Source: Phlegmacium glaucopus
Taxonomy: Eukaryota; Basidiomycota; Agaricomycetes; Agaricales; Cortinariaceae
DNA: 64,000 nt
Reading direction: 5' to 3'
NCBI GenBank assembly: GCA_015039465.1
Contig: MU130558.1
Location: 267,388-331,387 of the forward strand
In this document: piece after piece, positions 1 to 9,458 of the stretch
Layout: every line of letters begins with the position of its first letter
How positions within the stretch are numbered: position 1 is the first letter of the stretch
Notes under the pieces: model-generated
What the model saw: the letters and a program-made list of their open reading frames with translations, nothing else
What the model was told of the DNA's origin: nothing
Databases searched by the model: none
Translations under genes and position numbers: made by a program

Positions 1-278
1 ACCCCCATCACCCCCGTTTCCACCCCCTACCTATCCATTTCTACACTCTACCCATCCATTTCTACACTCTACTCACCCATTTTTACACTCTACCCACCCA
101 TTTTGACCACCTACTACCTTTATTTCATTTTTCTGATATTAACTAAATATATTATTTTGTGATTCTAATGTATTAGTAACTAATCCCCCCTCAATAAACT
201 TCTTAAATTTAAATTAATATGTTTGAAAAGTTAGAAAAGATGAATTAGTAGGAATTGACTTATAAGTATTGCAGTTCT
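1..278. repeat. Non-coding start with short tandem repeats
   Basis: Between about 25 and 115 a unit of roughly 21-22 bp (core CTACCCATCCATTTCTACAC) is repeated about four times with small changes. The rest, up to the hairpin at 279, is AT-rich and shows no coding frame. It flanks the 3' end of the LINE that follows on the minus strand. Confidence 0.6.
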
Positions 279-375
279 GATCAGAACCAGTCAGATTCTG
301 TGCAGATCTGCTCAGAACTGCTCAGAACTGCTCAGATTCTGAGCAGATCTGCACAGAATCTGACTGGTTCTGATC
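279..375. repeat. Perfect 39-bp inverted repeat (hairpin) at the LINE 3' end
   Basis: The arm 279-317 is the exact reverse complement of 337-375, with a 19-bp spacer. The arms are themselves made of repeated CAGATCTG and TCTGATCAG blocks. The hairpin overlaps the last codons of the LINE reading frame, whose stop is at 312, so it lies at the 3' end of the element on its coding strand. Confidence 0.85.
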
Positions 376-1475
376 AGATCTGACCAGTTCCACTCAGATC
401 TGATCAGATCTGGTGGGGGACAGAAAAGTACTGGGTCTAACACATCCATTCTACCTTTCCTTGGAGACATTTGCCATTTTGCCTCCCATTCCTCCTGTAG
501 TGTTGTAGCCATCTGTTCCTTAATTAGCACAGAGTTCAGTGGGAGTTGACGCCTGAGCAGCTGTGGGAGGTGTGTGACTGGCGATGCTGCTCCACTTGCT
601 GCTGAATGCGCCTCCCTGTCAGCATGCTCGTTACCAGCCACATTGCTATGAGCCGCAATCCACCTGAGCTTGACCTTAAAGGCACTAGGTGTTGGCGGTA
701 CTCTTCCCATTACCTGTCCTGCTAACTTGAGGAACTCGTCGGTGAGGTAGGATCCAGACTTTGCTCGACGCACTCCTATCGACTGTATGAAGGATTGACT
801 ATCGGTATATAACGATATCGAGCAGTGACTTAGCTGATCTTCGCCCTTGAGTAACCAGATTGCTAGCAAGCAACCCACCGCTTCAGCGTCCTTTGTTGAA
901 TACTCGCTGTCTTTACCCAGCTTATAACGCAAGGTTTTGACTGGATTTACTGATGTTGATTGTGTGTAATACATAACCGCAGCAGCCCCCACATTACCCT
1001 CTGAAACTGAACTGTCAGAGTAGATCCGTATGTCAGATTTGTTGTTTGCCTCTAGCACGATTGATTCTTCCTTGCTACCTGGGATGTGTGTTGTGATGGG
1101 CGTTTCTTGACTTGTGAGCCGGCTTAACAGGGTAATCTTCTCTACCAGGAGCGGGTTGAACTTGAAGATCCAGAGGAGGTGCTGAACATTGTAGATGTGG
1201 GTTTTTGCTGGGCGGTTGTGGTAGGTTACTAGTTGTTTGCTGGCTGGGTTGGTCGGGGGCAAGGTGCTGAGTCTGACCAGGGCTCTAAAGCAAATCTTCT
1301 TTAGTAAAATATCTATGGGCAATAAGCCCACATGTGCGTCTAGTAAATCAGTTGGGGATGAGTGCAGGGCGCCTGTAATTGCCAATGTGGCAATTCTCTG
1401 TATCTTCCCAAACTCCTTTAGAGCTTTCACCGACCCTGTATTCTTCTTCTTACCTACCTCCCTGTTAGGTGGCAT
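312..1475 (-). pseudogene. LINE RNase H domain and C-terminus (fragment)
   Basis: This is the C-terminal part of the LINE polyprotein. It begins with the linker typical after fungal LINE reverse transcriptases (IQRIATLAITGAL, then LLDAHVGLLP) and then shows a type I RNase H: first Asp in YSDSS, Glu in the KDAEAVG segment, second Asp in LYTDSQS, and a final His-Asp pair in IAAHSNVAGNEHAD. The domain removes the RNA strand after first-strand synthesis. The frame is open but has no start of its own, because the family-A LTR separates it from the reverse transcriptase at 3745 and above. The first residues of the minus-strand open frame (1476-1532) are LTR sequence, not LINE. Confidence 0.85.
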
Positions 1476-2693
1476 TGATAGGATCCATATAGCCTCTAGG
1501 TTTGTAAACTGGTTATTTTTGCAATTTAACAACTTTGCAGTATACTGGATGCCTCCCGGGTACCAATCTCATTCGCACTCTCACTCACGGTTCTCACACA
1601 TCCTTCGCACCTTGCATAACACGATATAGTACTCACATAACCTTTGCACATCACTTCTACGACCTTCATAACTATCCAAAGCACCCTCATTCCTCTTCGC
1701 ACTTTATACTTCAACATATTTTCAATTCTCTCAGTCAATATTGGACTTAACCATTTGACCCCTTCGCAACCATACCTTCACACAGCCATTCTCTAATCTC
1801 GCAGTCTTTCACGGTTTGCACACGCATTCCTTATCTCTCCATGCATCCTTTGCATTGGTTTTATTATGGTCCATGTTGTCTTGCATTTACTTTCTTTCAC
1901 CTTTCCATATATGTATATATTTATCATTCCTTCAAAACAGGAGGTCATTCAACTGACCTCCTTACTCATCACCTTTATTTTTACTTTGTCTCCCATTCCT
2001 TCGTTACCAAGCTACTGGGTCAATGTGACTTCACATTAGCTCAATTTTACATTACTGTTTCACATATCCACACCTGGTTAGTTTACGACTCTTGTATTAT
2101 GTATCCGTAGCAAGTAGGAGGGAGGGTGAACAAGAGACAGCCAAAGTTTTGATCCCATAAACTTTTCACCAACGTTCTAAGTCAATAGTCTCATTCTTTA
2201 AGCTACTTCGCATACCACATTGATAGGACTGAAAGTTGAATACCTATGGATTATTCAATTTTTCATAATATTATTCTTCAATTGAATCAACAAGATCAAT
2301 AACCCAACCATGAATTAATCTACAAATTGATATTGTAAGGGTCAAAAGTGTTGACTACACTTGTTGATTAAACTGGAAATTGCATAGTAATAAATGTTAA
2401 AGCAGCAGATAACTATGATCTGAATTGATCTATTTATCATACTGTTAAATAACACTACAAAAAGTTCAGACTCTAACCATACAAAATCCATAATGGTCAA
2501 ATGAACTACTTGCAATCTAAAGTAACTATCAAAGTCTACAACTATGAAGGATTGTTATACAAGTCCTAAGGATAACATCAAGTAAAATATCAATAAAAGG
2601 TCCTACAATAATGAAGCATGTGATAGCATGTGATATCATGTGACATCATGTGATAACTTGTGACATTTTGTGACATTTTGTGACATTATGACA

Positions 2694-2875
2694 AGATATG
2701 ACATCATAAAACAATGCTCAGTCATCTAGAAACAAGACATGACATCATAAAACAATGCTCAGTCATCTAGAAACAAGACATGACATCATAAAACAATGCT
2801 CAGTCATCTAAAAACAAGACATGACATCATAAAATAAGCATCAGTAATCATCCAAAAACATAGACATGACATCAC
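2694..2875. repeat. 41-bp tandem repeats in the nested LTR-like insert
   Basis: About four units of 41 bp, each containing CATCATAAAACAATGCTCAG, follow each other; the first three are almost identical and the last is degenerate. They lie just upstream of the TATA-like box near 2909, where LTR enhancer repeats usually lie. A shorter TGTGACATTTTGTGACA-type repeat precedes them from about 2620. Confidence 0.75.
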
Positions 2876-3039
2876 AGACTCTTACTTAATTTTGTTTCTC
2901 ATTTATGTATAAAAGTAGCTAGAAAGCACCAGTAAAATTAGTGAATTTGCACTCTTCCTTTCTTTCCCAAGTTTCAGCGCTCTGAATTGGCACAAGTTAG
3001 AATTGGAATTACAAGTGGACTTGCTTTGCTTCACTCAGT

Positions 3040-3345
3040 TCAAAGGGTATTAAATCCTAAAGGGGCTTACCTTTGTTCTGTGTAAACCAAGAATATTAAA
3101 TCCTTTAGGGACTTGTCTTGGAAGCAAGGATATTAAATCCTTTGTCAGAGTCTGAGGATAAATCCTTGTACTATAAAGCTGTCTCACAGTCTGCCTCAGG
3201 GACTTTAAATCATTTGTTGTGGATAGTCAAAGAATATTAAACCCTAAAGGGGCTTGTCTTTGTACTACCAAAATTGGTTATCATGTAGACAAAGGATATT
3301 AAATCCTATAGGGACTTGCCTTTGTTCTATCAAAAAAAAGCACTA
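3040..3345. repeat. Dispersed AATATTAAATCC / GGGACTTG repeats
   Basis: A motif of the form GGATATTAAATCC, a short variable part, then GGGACTTG(T/C)CTTTGT occurs about five times at irregular spacing downstream of the TATA-like box. It would lie in the transcribed leader of the LTR. The inverted halves GGAT and ATCC could form small hairpins. Confidence 0.6.
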
Positions 3346-3744
3346 TATAATAGTCTAAGAAATTGGACTATAAACTTGTTATCAGAATCATAGTCTAGAG
3401 AAATTTGGACTTTAAAAGTGTATTGTTGTTTTATTCAAGAGTATACTGGTTATACTTTCAAGAAAACCCCAACTTGCACAAAAACAGAGTTTGTTGGTCA
3501 TTAAAAGTTATTGGTTTCTGGATTTGTTGTAGACAAATTCCTAAAAACGGTAATCCTTTGATTACCAAACAAAGTGAATTCAATCACATCAGCGTTATCG
3601 TTTGCGAACCTTGCTATCTTCGCAGCCTACTCTTCTTGCATATTTCAATACTGCAAACTTCTCTTTAATTCTATCGAGGAAATCTACACTAACCCCTCCG
3701 AACTACATTACTACTTGCGGTCTGATCCCACCGCAGGTACATCA

Positions 3745-5304
3745 GCGTATACCAGGTGTCCAGTCCGTATGTCATCTTAGGAACTGCTACCACAAGATAT
3801 AGCTGTTGCATGAATTTTGGAGACATTCCTGCTGCTGGTCTAGTGAGCCGTCGGTAGAGGAGGACCCAAGCTGTTGCCTTGGTGATTGCCTTGTGTGTCT
3901 GTGTTGTCCATCTGAGCTGGCTGTTGATGTGGATTCCCAAGTACTTGTAGCTTGTCGCTACCTTTATGGGTCGTCCCCCAAGCTTGAGTTCTGGGCATGG
4001 CATGGGCATACAATGGTTCCTGTTGGTGGGGTCAATGACTTGCTTTGTTGAGAAGTGGGTTATCGCTAATTTATCGATTTCAAACCTGGAATTGTGCAGA
4101 GAAGACCAGTTGAAGCCCCCGTTGTCGCGGTCCATGAAATCTTGGATTGTTTCTACCATTTCATTGAAACTTCTACCCTCCGCCATGACCATGGCATCAT
4201 CTACAAAGCCCAGAGACTCCTCGTCTGGGCTGAGGGCAATGTCTGGTAAGTCAGTGTTATACAGGATGTAGAGGATCATGGAGATTGGATTGCCTTGACC
4301 TATGCCATTGCTGATCTGGATGATTTCTGAGATGAAGTCATCAAACTTCAGTCTCGTGTGTCATCCCTCAAGTAGCTTCTGAATGATCCTGACATAGGCC
4401 TCTGGGACCCTTCTCTTGTGCAGGTTGTGTAGCAGGCGATCTGTGACTGCATTTGGAAATGCCCCTTCCACATCGAGGAACAGTATCAACACAACCTTAC
4501 CGCTTCTCCATGCCTTCTTGATCTTGTCGACGAGTACATGGACCGTGTCTGTTGTCATATGACCTGGCCTTCCTCCATAGTGGTTATCTGGTAGCTGCCC
4601 CTTCTCTACCAACCTCGTTATGTTCTCTGCCAAGATGGCCATAAATACCTTAGCCATGGTGCAGAGCAGAGCGATAGGCTGATAGGCCGATAGGCCTTAG
4701 GAACCTCGTAGTTAGGCTTACCCGGCTTCCGCAAGACGATGGTGGTGAATTCCTTCCAGGAGTCCACGTAGGTGCCCATCCTGATTGCGCCTTGGTAGAT
4801 TTGCATTAGGTAGTCTTCTAAAATGTCAGTAGACTTTTGCAGGATGACATTTGGAATGCCATCAGGGCCGCTGGCTTTGTACGGTGAGAGCCTTTCTATC
4901 TGCTGGCGTAGTTGGTGTTTGGTGATGGGTAGTGGGTCTGGCATTGGGTTTGGGTATTGAAAGCCCTCTGGAACCGATGAGAGGGCTGGCTTGGGGGAAA
5001 AAAATAAGCCTGCTAGTGCCCTGGCTTTTTCTTCATTCAAATTTGCTTCTGCAACACCATTGTCGGTTCCAAACTTGAGAGTTGGGATGTGAGCCTTTCC
5101 TCTGTCGCTGACTGGCTCCTTGAGGTAGCCGTTTGCAGTCCAGAGGTCATGGTCTGCTGCTTCTTCCAAGAAGTTTGTCCAGTGTTGATGCTTGGCCTCA
5201 ATTATCACCTCACCATATTCTTTAGCCATAGTTTTGCGTTCCTCATGACACACGTGGTTAGGCACCGCTCTCTGTTTCATGCAGAGTCTACTTAGCTGGT
5301 TCAC
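3745..5304 (-). pseudogene. LINE reverse transcriptase (broken)
   Basis: Three overlapping minus-strand pieces make up one reverse transcriptase. The piece ending at 4618 holds the N-terminal part with SPYKASGPDGIPN, the usual LINE motif before the fingers domain. The piece 4361-4657 covers GRPGHMTTDTVH and LFLDVEGAFPNAV, where the first catalytic Asp lies. The piece 3689-4279 holds FVDDAMVMA, the FVDD form of the catalytic YADD box. Frame changes near 4640-4690 and 4280-4360 and a stop inside the domain break the gene. The polyprotein should continue into RNase H at 1475 but is cut by the LTR at 3744. Confidence 0.85.
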
Positions 5305-5337
5305 CCTGCGTTTGAGATGCTGAAGATCGCTGTTCCA

Positions 5338-5865
5338 CTATCTCTTGGAATAGGGACAAGGCTTGTTGACTTCAACTTTTTCTTCTATCATTTTCTGAAG
5401 GACTAACGTGAGATTGGTTGATGCCTTTTGAAGATCTTCCTCTGTTTCAAGTTGTGCTGGTAGCGGTATTGCAATGATGTTTTCTTGGAGATGCTTCCAA
5501 AAGGCTTCCCAGTTGGCCATCCTAAAGTTGTGTGATGGCGTCCGTTCCTGTGGGATGTCTAGTATCGTGACTATAGGGAGATGGTCAGTGCAGGGGGGTT
5601 GTAAGAATCCATCTACGTCGCATTGTCGGATAGAGTTTAGCAGCCCCTCGCTACACCAAACATTGTCTGGTCTCATGTATAGATTGGTTACCATGTGCTT
5701 TAGCATGGGCAAACCTTTTGGTAATGCCATTACCATACCCTCATCCACTACCATACTTATCAGAAGCTCTGAGTCTCTCATAGCTTGAGGCGTGAACAAC
5801 CTCTCATCCTCATCTCTATCCCAAAGAGGGTGATGTCGGTTGAAGTCCCCGCCCCAGAGGAGCAT
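5338..5865 (-). pseudogene. LINE apurinic-like endonuclease, C-terminal part
   Basis: The frame shows the C-terminal half of an exonuclease-endonuclease-phosphatase fold: GGDFNRHHPLWD (metal-binding Asn and substrate His region), RPDNVW, and the terminal TDHLPI with the catalytic Asp-His pair. In LINEs this enzyme nicks the target DNA. The N-terminal half, which should carry the first Asn and the Glu, is absent. Just upstream the sequence turns into the gag-like ORF1 in another frame, so an internal deletion has fused ORF1 to the middle of the endonuclease. Confidence 0.8.
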
Positions 5866-6728
5866 GTAACAGGGCGTAGTAGGCTATTACAGGGTGATTC
5901 TGTTTCTTGACGGCTGCGCCTTGTCCTAGGGTACCTAGAGCTGCGACAAAGTCATCGAAGTGGTTACGCTGAGCAAACCAGTTGGCCCCTTCTTCCGTCA
6001 TGAACTCTCCCAACAGCCCTTTGTTCGCAAGCCTTTCCACAGTCCGGACCCTTATGGATGGTGGCACTACCGCTGGCCTCGATGATTGCTTCGTTGAACT
6101 TCCTGGTAACGTCGATTTGACTGAGTTCTCTCATGCCTGAGTCAATTGGGAAGTCCACTAAGAATTGTTGTGCTTTGATGCCCTCTCTGGCTAGGATCCG
6201 AAGGTCGGCATTGACTGGGGCAGCGTTGTTGCTAAGCAGGGCGTCTCGAAACGTCCTGGTCGACGGAGTACCGGCCAAACCTTTCGTTGCTGCCGCAACT
6301 GTTGCCATATGTTTCTCCATTTCACCTTCCAGCGTAGCGCAGAAGTGCCCTGTCATTGTTCTAAGCTCGTTATTCATGTAGGTGAGTTGATTGTTCACCG
6401 CTTCTCTGGCTGTAGCTGCTATTGCACCTTCGTCCAACTCATCTAGCAAAAAGGCGGCTGCCCGGATCGCTTGCACTGCTTCCAGTGGGATCTTGCCGAG
6501 CGCCGCTATTTGATGCAAGGTGGCCGCTAGTGTTGCTGTCGTTACTGGGTGACCCTCTGGCACGAAGAGCAGCCTTTTTTCCAGAAACCTGCGCCCTGCT
6601 GCTGCGTCGTTGATCAGTCCCGTTTGTGAATAGTCAATGTGCGGTGAGGGTGTTCGTGTGAACATATCTCGGTTGCCTTGAGTGCTTGCGGGAGCAAGAC
6701 CCGTGCTTCTATTACGTGTCGCTGGCAA
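5866..6728 (-). pseudogene. LINE ORF1 (gag-like), frameshifted
   Basis: The 254-residue frame from 6728 has an Ala-rich helical middle. After residue about 220 it loses its natural frame, which resumes at 6067 with a segment (EEGANWFAQRNHF) typical of the end of this protein. No CCHC knuckles are visible, probably because the C-terminal part is lost in the deletion that joins ORF1 to the endonuclease. Identification as ORF1 rests mainly on its position 5' of the endonuclease and on its composition. The start ATG at 6728 is the first in frame and lies about 80 bp from the TIR element at 6806. Confidence 0.6.
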
Positions 6729-6805
6729 CTGTGACTTTTTTGGATATTAGCGCTTACCGCAGCTAAGTGTGGTTGAAGAGGATTATCTTTGCATTGGTGG
6801 GATAA

Positions 6806-6983
6806 TATGGCAACAGGGAGAGACCAGCTTCATTTTCCCAGGCAATGACCGATATTTGGCCATTGCCGATGCTCAGGCCGAAGATATCTATTGCATAATA
6901 TCTACGTCTTGGTTATATTACTCAAATATTTATTGCAGTTAATAATATCTATGTCCTAGTTATATTACTCAATCGCGATTATC
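6806..6983 (+). repeat. Left terminal inverted repeat, 178 bp
   Basis: This arm pairs with 8638-8815. The outer 70 bp are GC-balanced (TATGGCAACAGGGAGAGACC), the inner part is AT-rich with repeated GGTTATATTACTCAA-like blocks. The match ends exactly at GCGATTATC on both sides. Confidence 0.9.
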
Positions 6984-7238
6984 GTTGTACCTCAAACGTC
7001 TGGCACAACATTGATTCCAAGCTAGCTTTCAATCCCAATAGCTCTTGACCCCAATCAGCCCAAACCTTGCTCTAATCAGCATTTACCACTTTGTAAGTAT
7101 TGTCTTTCGGTGTCAGGCATAATGATAATTGAAAAACTATTTCCTGATAGCTCCAGATGATGAACTTTTTCCCCGTTGTTTTGTACTATTGGGGCCTGGT
7201 TCTAAACAACAAGATTGTCGAGCATGCGCTAGACCCCT

Positions 7239-7757
7239 TTGACCGTTCGCTTTACGGTCGCATTTCTTCCACTCCACGCAGCTGGTATATATGGCTCAGC
7301 ATACCAGCCAGGATCATGCATTTCCGATTTTGTGGTTTTGTCATATACACCAACTGTCCGCTCCCTTAACGATAAATTTATTACATCATCCACCTCTTCC
7401 AAATGTACCAGCCTTGTCCTTATCAGCCAATCAAACACGCTGGGTCCTTCTTCAATGCCCGGAACCCAAGAAGAGCCCTCGAAGCGTTGATGAAAGGAAC
7501 CGCCATAAACACGCTGCTGTTGGAGGACTCTGAGGCGGCTATAGAGAGGGTGAAGATGGAGATGAAGTCCCATAGTTGGGTTCACTTCGCCTGCCATGGA
7601 ATCCAAGATGTCCACCAGCCTCTCGAGAGTGGCCTCTCTCTCCACGATGGCCGCTTGGAGTTGCTTGAGATCATGAGGTGGCAAATCCCAAATGCGGACT
7701 TGGCTTTCCTTTCAGCACCTGAGACAAGCAAAGGAGGCCACAAATTAATGGACTGAG
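7239..7757 (+). pseudogene. CHAT-domain protein fragment (frameshifted)
   Basis: Two plus-strand frames join into one CHAT domain, the caspase-like domain common in agaric TPR proteins. The frame from 7239 gives FLPLHAAGIYGS, SDFVVLSYTPTVRSL and a serine-rich stretch, and ends near 7490. The frame used from about 7480 continues with LLLEDSEAAIERV, WVHFACHGIQDVHQPLESGL and FLSAPETSKGG. The HACHG-type motif with the catalytic His is present (FACHG), but the usual ACQT motif with the nucleophile Cys reads APET. With the frameshift and the stop after KLMD this fragment is inactive. In full proteins the domain follows TPR repeats, none of which are present here. Confidence 0.8.
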
Positions 7758-7837
7758 GTGAGTCAATGGCTTTTTACTAGTACACGATTCCAATTATTAA
7801 TTCCATTTACGAGCAGTCGATCCTCAATCAAGTGGAA

Positions 7838-8490
7838 ACGAGAGAAATGGGGTATGCTCGGTCCTCGCCAGCAGAAACACACTTCGAGACGATTGAGCCT
7901 TTTGTTAAAGAGATCAAAGAATGCTTTCCATCCATGGGTGCTCGCCAGCTGGTTACAAGCCTGCGGCAAGACTATAACCTGAAAGTCCCTGAGTACGTAG
8001 TATGTCTATTGTTGTCAAGTCGTTTAACCACATCTTGACAGGCAAATGGTGCTGGGTTACTTGAATTTGACAGAACGAGAAGCTGTTGAGTTTCATAAGC
8101 AGAAAGGTTTCCGCTGAAAGTGTTTCTGTGCTGCGGGCATCAATGATGTTTGGACATGTGTATTTCAAAACCAGGAAGCGTGCATATGTAGCTAATTTCC
8201 AAGGTTAGTTCAAGGTATCGGTTGGTTAAAAAATGCTCTCAATGGCTGATTTACATGTAGGTGGAGCCACCCTTCTGACGGACCCCCAGATTCTAACAAA
8301 TGGGTGCGTAATCACTCATTCTATCAACTTTCTTTTTGCTCAATCACACATTTAGAGAACTTGGTTATATATTTTCAGAAGGCAATATCCCAGAGACGTT
8401 CAAGTCTTTTGAGACCAACCACATGTGCAACAATTTCTGCCAGATGTTTGGCTTGCTATCTGACTATGAAGATTGTGTTGTTGCCACCTA
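7838..8490 (+). pseudogene. Integrase-core (rve-like) gene fragment, broken
   Basis: A plus-strand exon (7838 to about 7995) reads IKECFPSMGARQLVTSLRQD. After a probable 40-50 bp intron ending TTGACAG at 8041 comes YLNLTEREAVEFHKQKGFR, a TGA where CGA (Arg) is expected, and CAAGINDVWT. In related fungal proteins this is followed by FDQHDKW, which carries the first catalytic Asp; here it reads VFQN, so the Asp is lost. A further coding patch near 8370-8490 contains GNIPETFKSFETNHMCN. The pieces match what I recall of the integrase-catalytic proteins of agarics. It may be the decayed transposase of the surrounding TIR element or a captured gene. Confidence 0.6.
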
Positions 8491-8637
8491 ACTTCAAACC
8501 CACCGTTTTAAGACGCTACTCTCTTTAAATATGCTGATTACTTTCTAATACCTAGATATCATTTAATTTCAACCTTTCGTCATTCGTAGTTCAGGAATTA
8601 GTCCCCTTGCAATGATTTATCCTTCAACATTGTGTTT

Positions 8638-8815
8638 GATAATCGCGATTGAGTAATATAACTAAGACATAGATATTATTAACTGCAATAAATATTTGAG
8701 TAATATAACCAAGACGTAGATATTATGCAATAGATATCTTCGGCCTGAGCATCGGCAATGGCCAAATATCGGTCATTGCCTGGGAAAATGAAGCTGGTCT
8801 CTCCCTGTTGCCATA
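8638..8815 (-). repeat. Right terminal inverted repeat, 178 bp
   Basis: Reverse complement of 6806-6983, with one difference seen (TCC against TCT in the inner third). It is followed directly by the second copy of the target duplication, GGATAA. Confidence 0.9.
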
Positions 8816-8821
8816 GGATAA

Positions 8822-9458
8822 CGATAAATAGTTATTTGCATGGGTGCTTGTGGGTAGGAAACTATAAATATTTTTTGGAAGTGTTGTATTCACTTCAAAA
8901 TTTCAATAACCATCGCTTTTTTCTTGTTTAATGTTTTTCTGTTATTGAATCGTTGGAATTTCCAACAAGGATGGTACGTGCGGGTTTAGCCGGTCGGCTT
9001 CTGAATAGGCCAATTTATTTCAAACTCGGCGGAAGTCCCCGTTGAACCCGCCATCTACCAAATCTCTCGAAATTAAGGAGCACGCATCTGCCCACAACTG
9101 CATGTCCCTGGATCAGCTTTAAAATAAAATTCATCGCATTACAAGGGTTATGCGGATAAGTGAGCTCCCCTAATAGTATCGTAAGATATCCGTCCGACAC
9201 CCGATCTAACAGAACTCAGATCTGCCGTGCTGAAGGCAATGGTCCACTCAACTAGTTATTATACTGGGAAGCACAACTTGGATTTCAAAACACTTTGTTA
9301 CACAAAAACAACGCATCAAAACTACGGATTCTGGAGCAGACAACAGATTCGATATCGAGATATTCAGTCAGGGAAAAGAGGCACAGAAAGAAATCAAGGG
9401 TGATGTTACAATTTACTATCCTTCACGCGCGCGTGTAAGCTGCCTATTGTCATTCAAT
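8822..9458. other. Intergenic, AT-rich
   Basis: No convincing frame. It lies between the TIR element and the 3' end of the oxidase gene and holds that gene's 3' untranslated region. Confidence 0.5.

Larger units (their letters stand above)
2221..3584. mobile_element. LTR-like insertion nested in LTR-A copy 1
   Basis: Compared with the two other family-A LTRs, 2221-3584 is extra sequence. It is flanked by CACAT at 2216-2220 and 3585-3589, a 5-bp target duplication if the element ends in CAAT; an end at CAATCA (3586) is also possible. It has no coding frame, has TATAAAAG near 2909, and is AT-rich, all as expected of a solo LTR of another family, perhaps Ty1/copia. It contains two kinds of internal repeat, listed separately. 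Confidence 0.65.
1476..3744 (+). mobile_element. LTR family A, copy 1 (solo LTR, interrupted)
   Basis: The LTR starts TGATAGGATCC and ends GGTACATCA. It matches the copies at 36301-37180 (opposite orientation) and 51287-52160 along its length, apart from an insertion at 2221-3584. It sits inside the LINE polyprotein with no internal retroelement sequence, so it is a solo LTR. The flanking 4-mers are GCAT before and GCGT after, a 4-bp target duplication if one CpG has decayed to CpA. Confidence 0.85.
312..6728 (-). mobile_element. Decayed LINE (non-LTR retrotransposon) with terminal RNase H
   Basis: Read on the minus strand the order is ORF1 (gag-like), apurinic endonuclease, reverse transcriptase, RNase H. 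This is the order of the Tad1/I-like LINEs of fungi. The copy is dead: ORF1 is frameshifted near 6060, ORF1 is joined directly to the middle of the endonuclease near 5865 (the endonuclease N-terminus is missing), the reverse transcriptase is split into several frames, and a solo LTR sits at 1476-3744 between reverse transcriptase and RNase H. No poly(A) tail is obvious at the 3' end. Confidence 0.85.
6806..8815. mobile_element. TIR transposon with captured CHAT and integrase fragments
   Basis: The left end 6806-6983 and the right end 8638-8815 are inverted repeats of 178 bp with a single mismatch seen by eye. The element begins TATGGCAACAGGG and is flanked by GGATAA on both sides (6800-6805 and 8816-8821), a 6-bp target duplication. 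The 1.65-kb interior holds a broken CHAT-domain gene followed by a broken integrase-core gene, both on the plus strand. The long, nearly identical ends suggest recent movement. It could be a non-autonomous element that picked up gene pieces, or the degenerate remains of an integrase-driven transposon whose own gene is the integrase. Confidence 0.8.

Noticed and set aside
1237..2110. Plus-strand frames over the LINE end and LTR-A
   Set aside because: They run across the LINE/LTR boundary or lie in the LTR and have no homology or codon structure.
2694..2875. Regular 41-bp repeats as a CRISPR-like array
   Set aside because: Units are contiguous without unique spacers, and the context is a eukaryotic LTR.
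2221..3584. Reading this insert as a MITE with ATTGA/TCAAT ends
   Set aside because: The 5-bp inverted ends are too short to be convincing, and the TATA box, leader repeats and CACAT duplication fit an LTR better.
3574..4271. Plus-strand frames near 3.6-4.3 kb
   Set aside because: Opposite strand of the LINE reverse transcriptase and the end of LTR-A; no supporting motifs.
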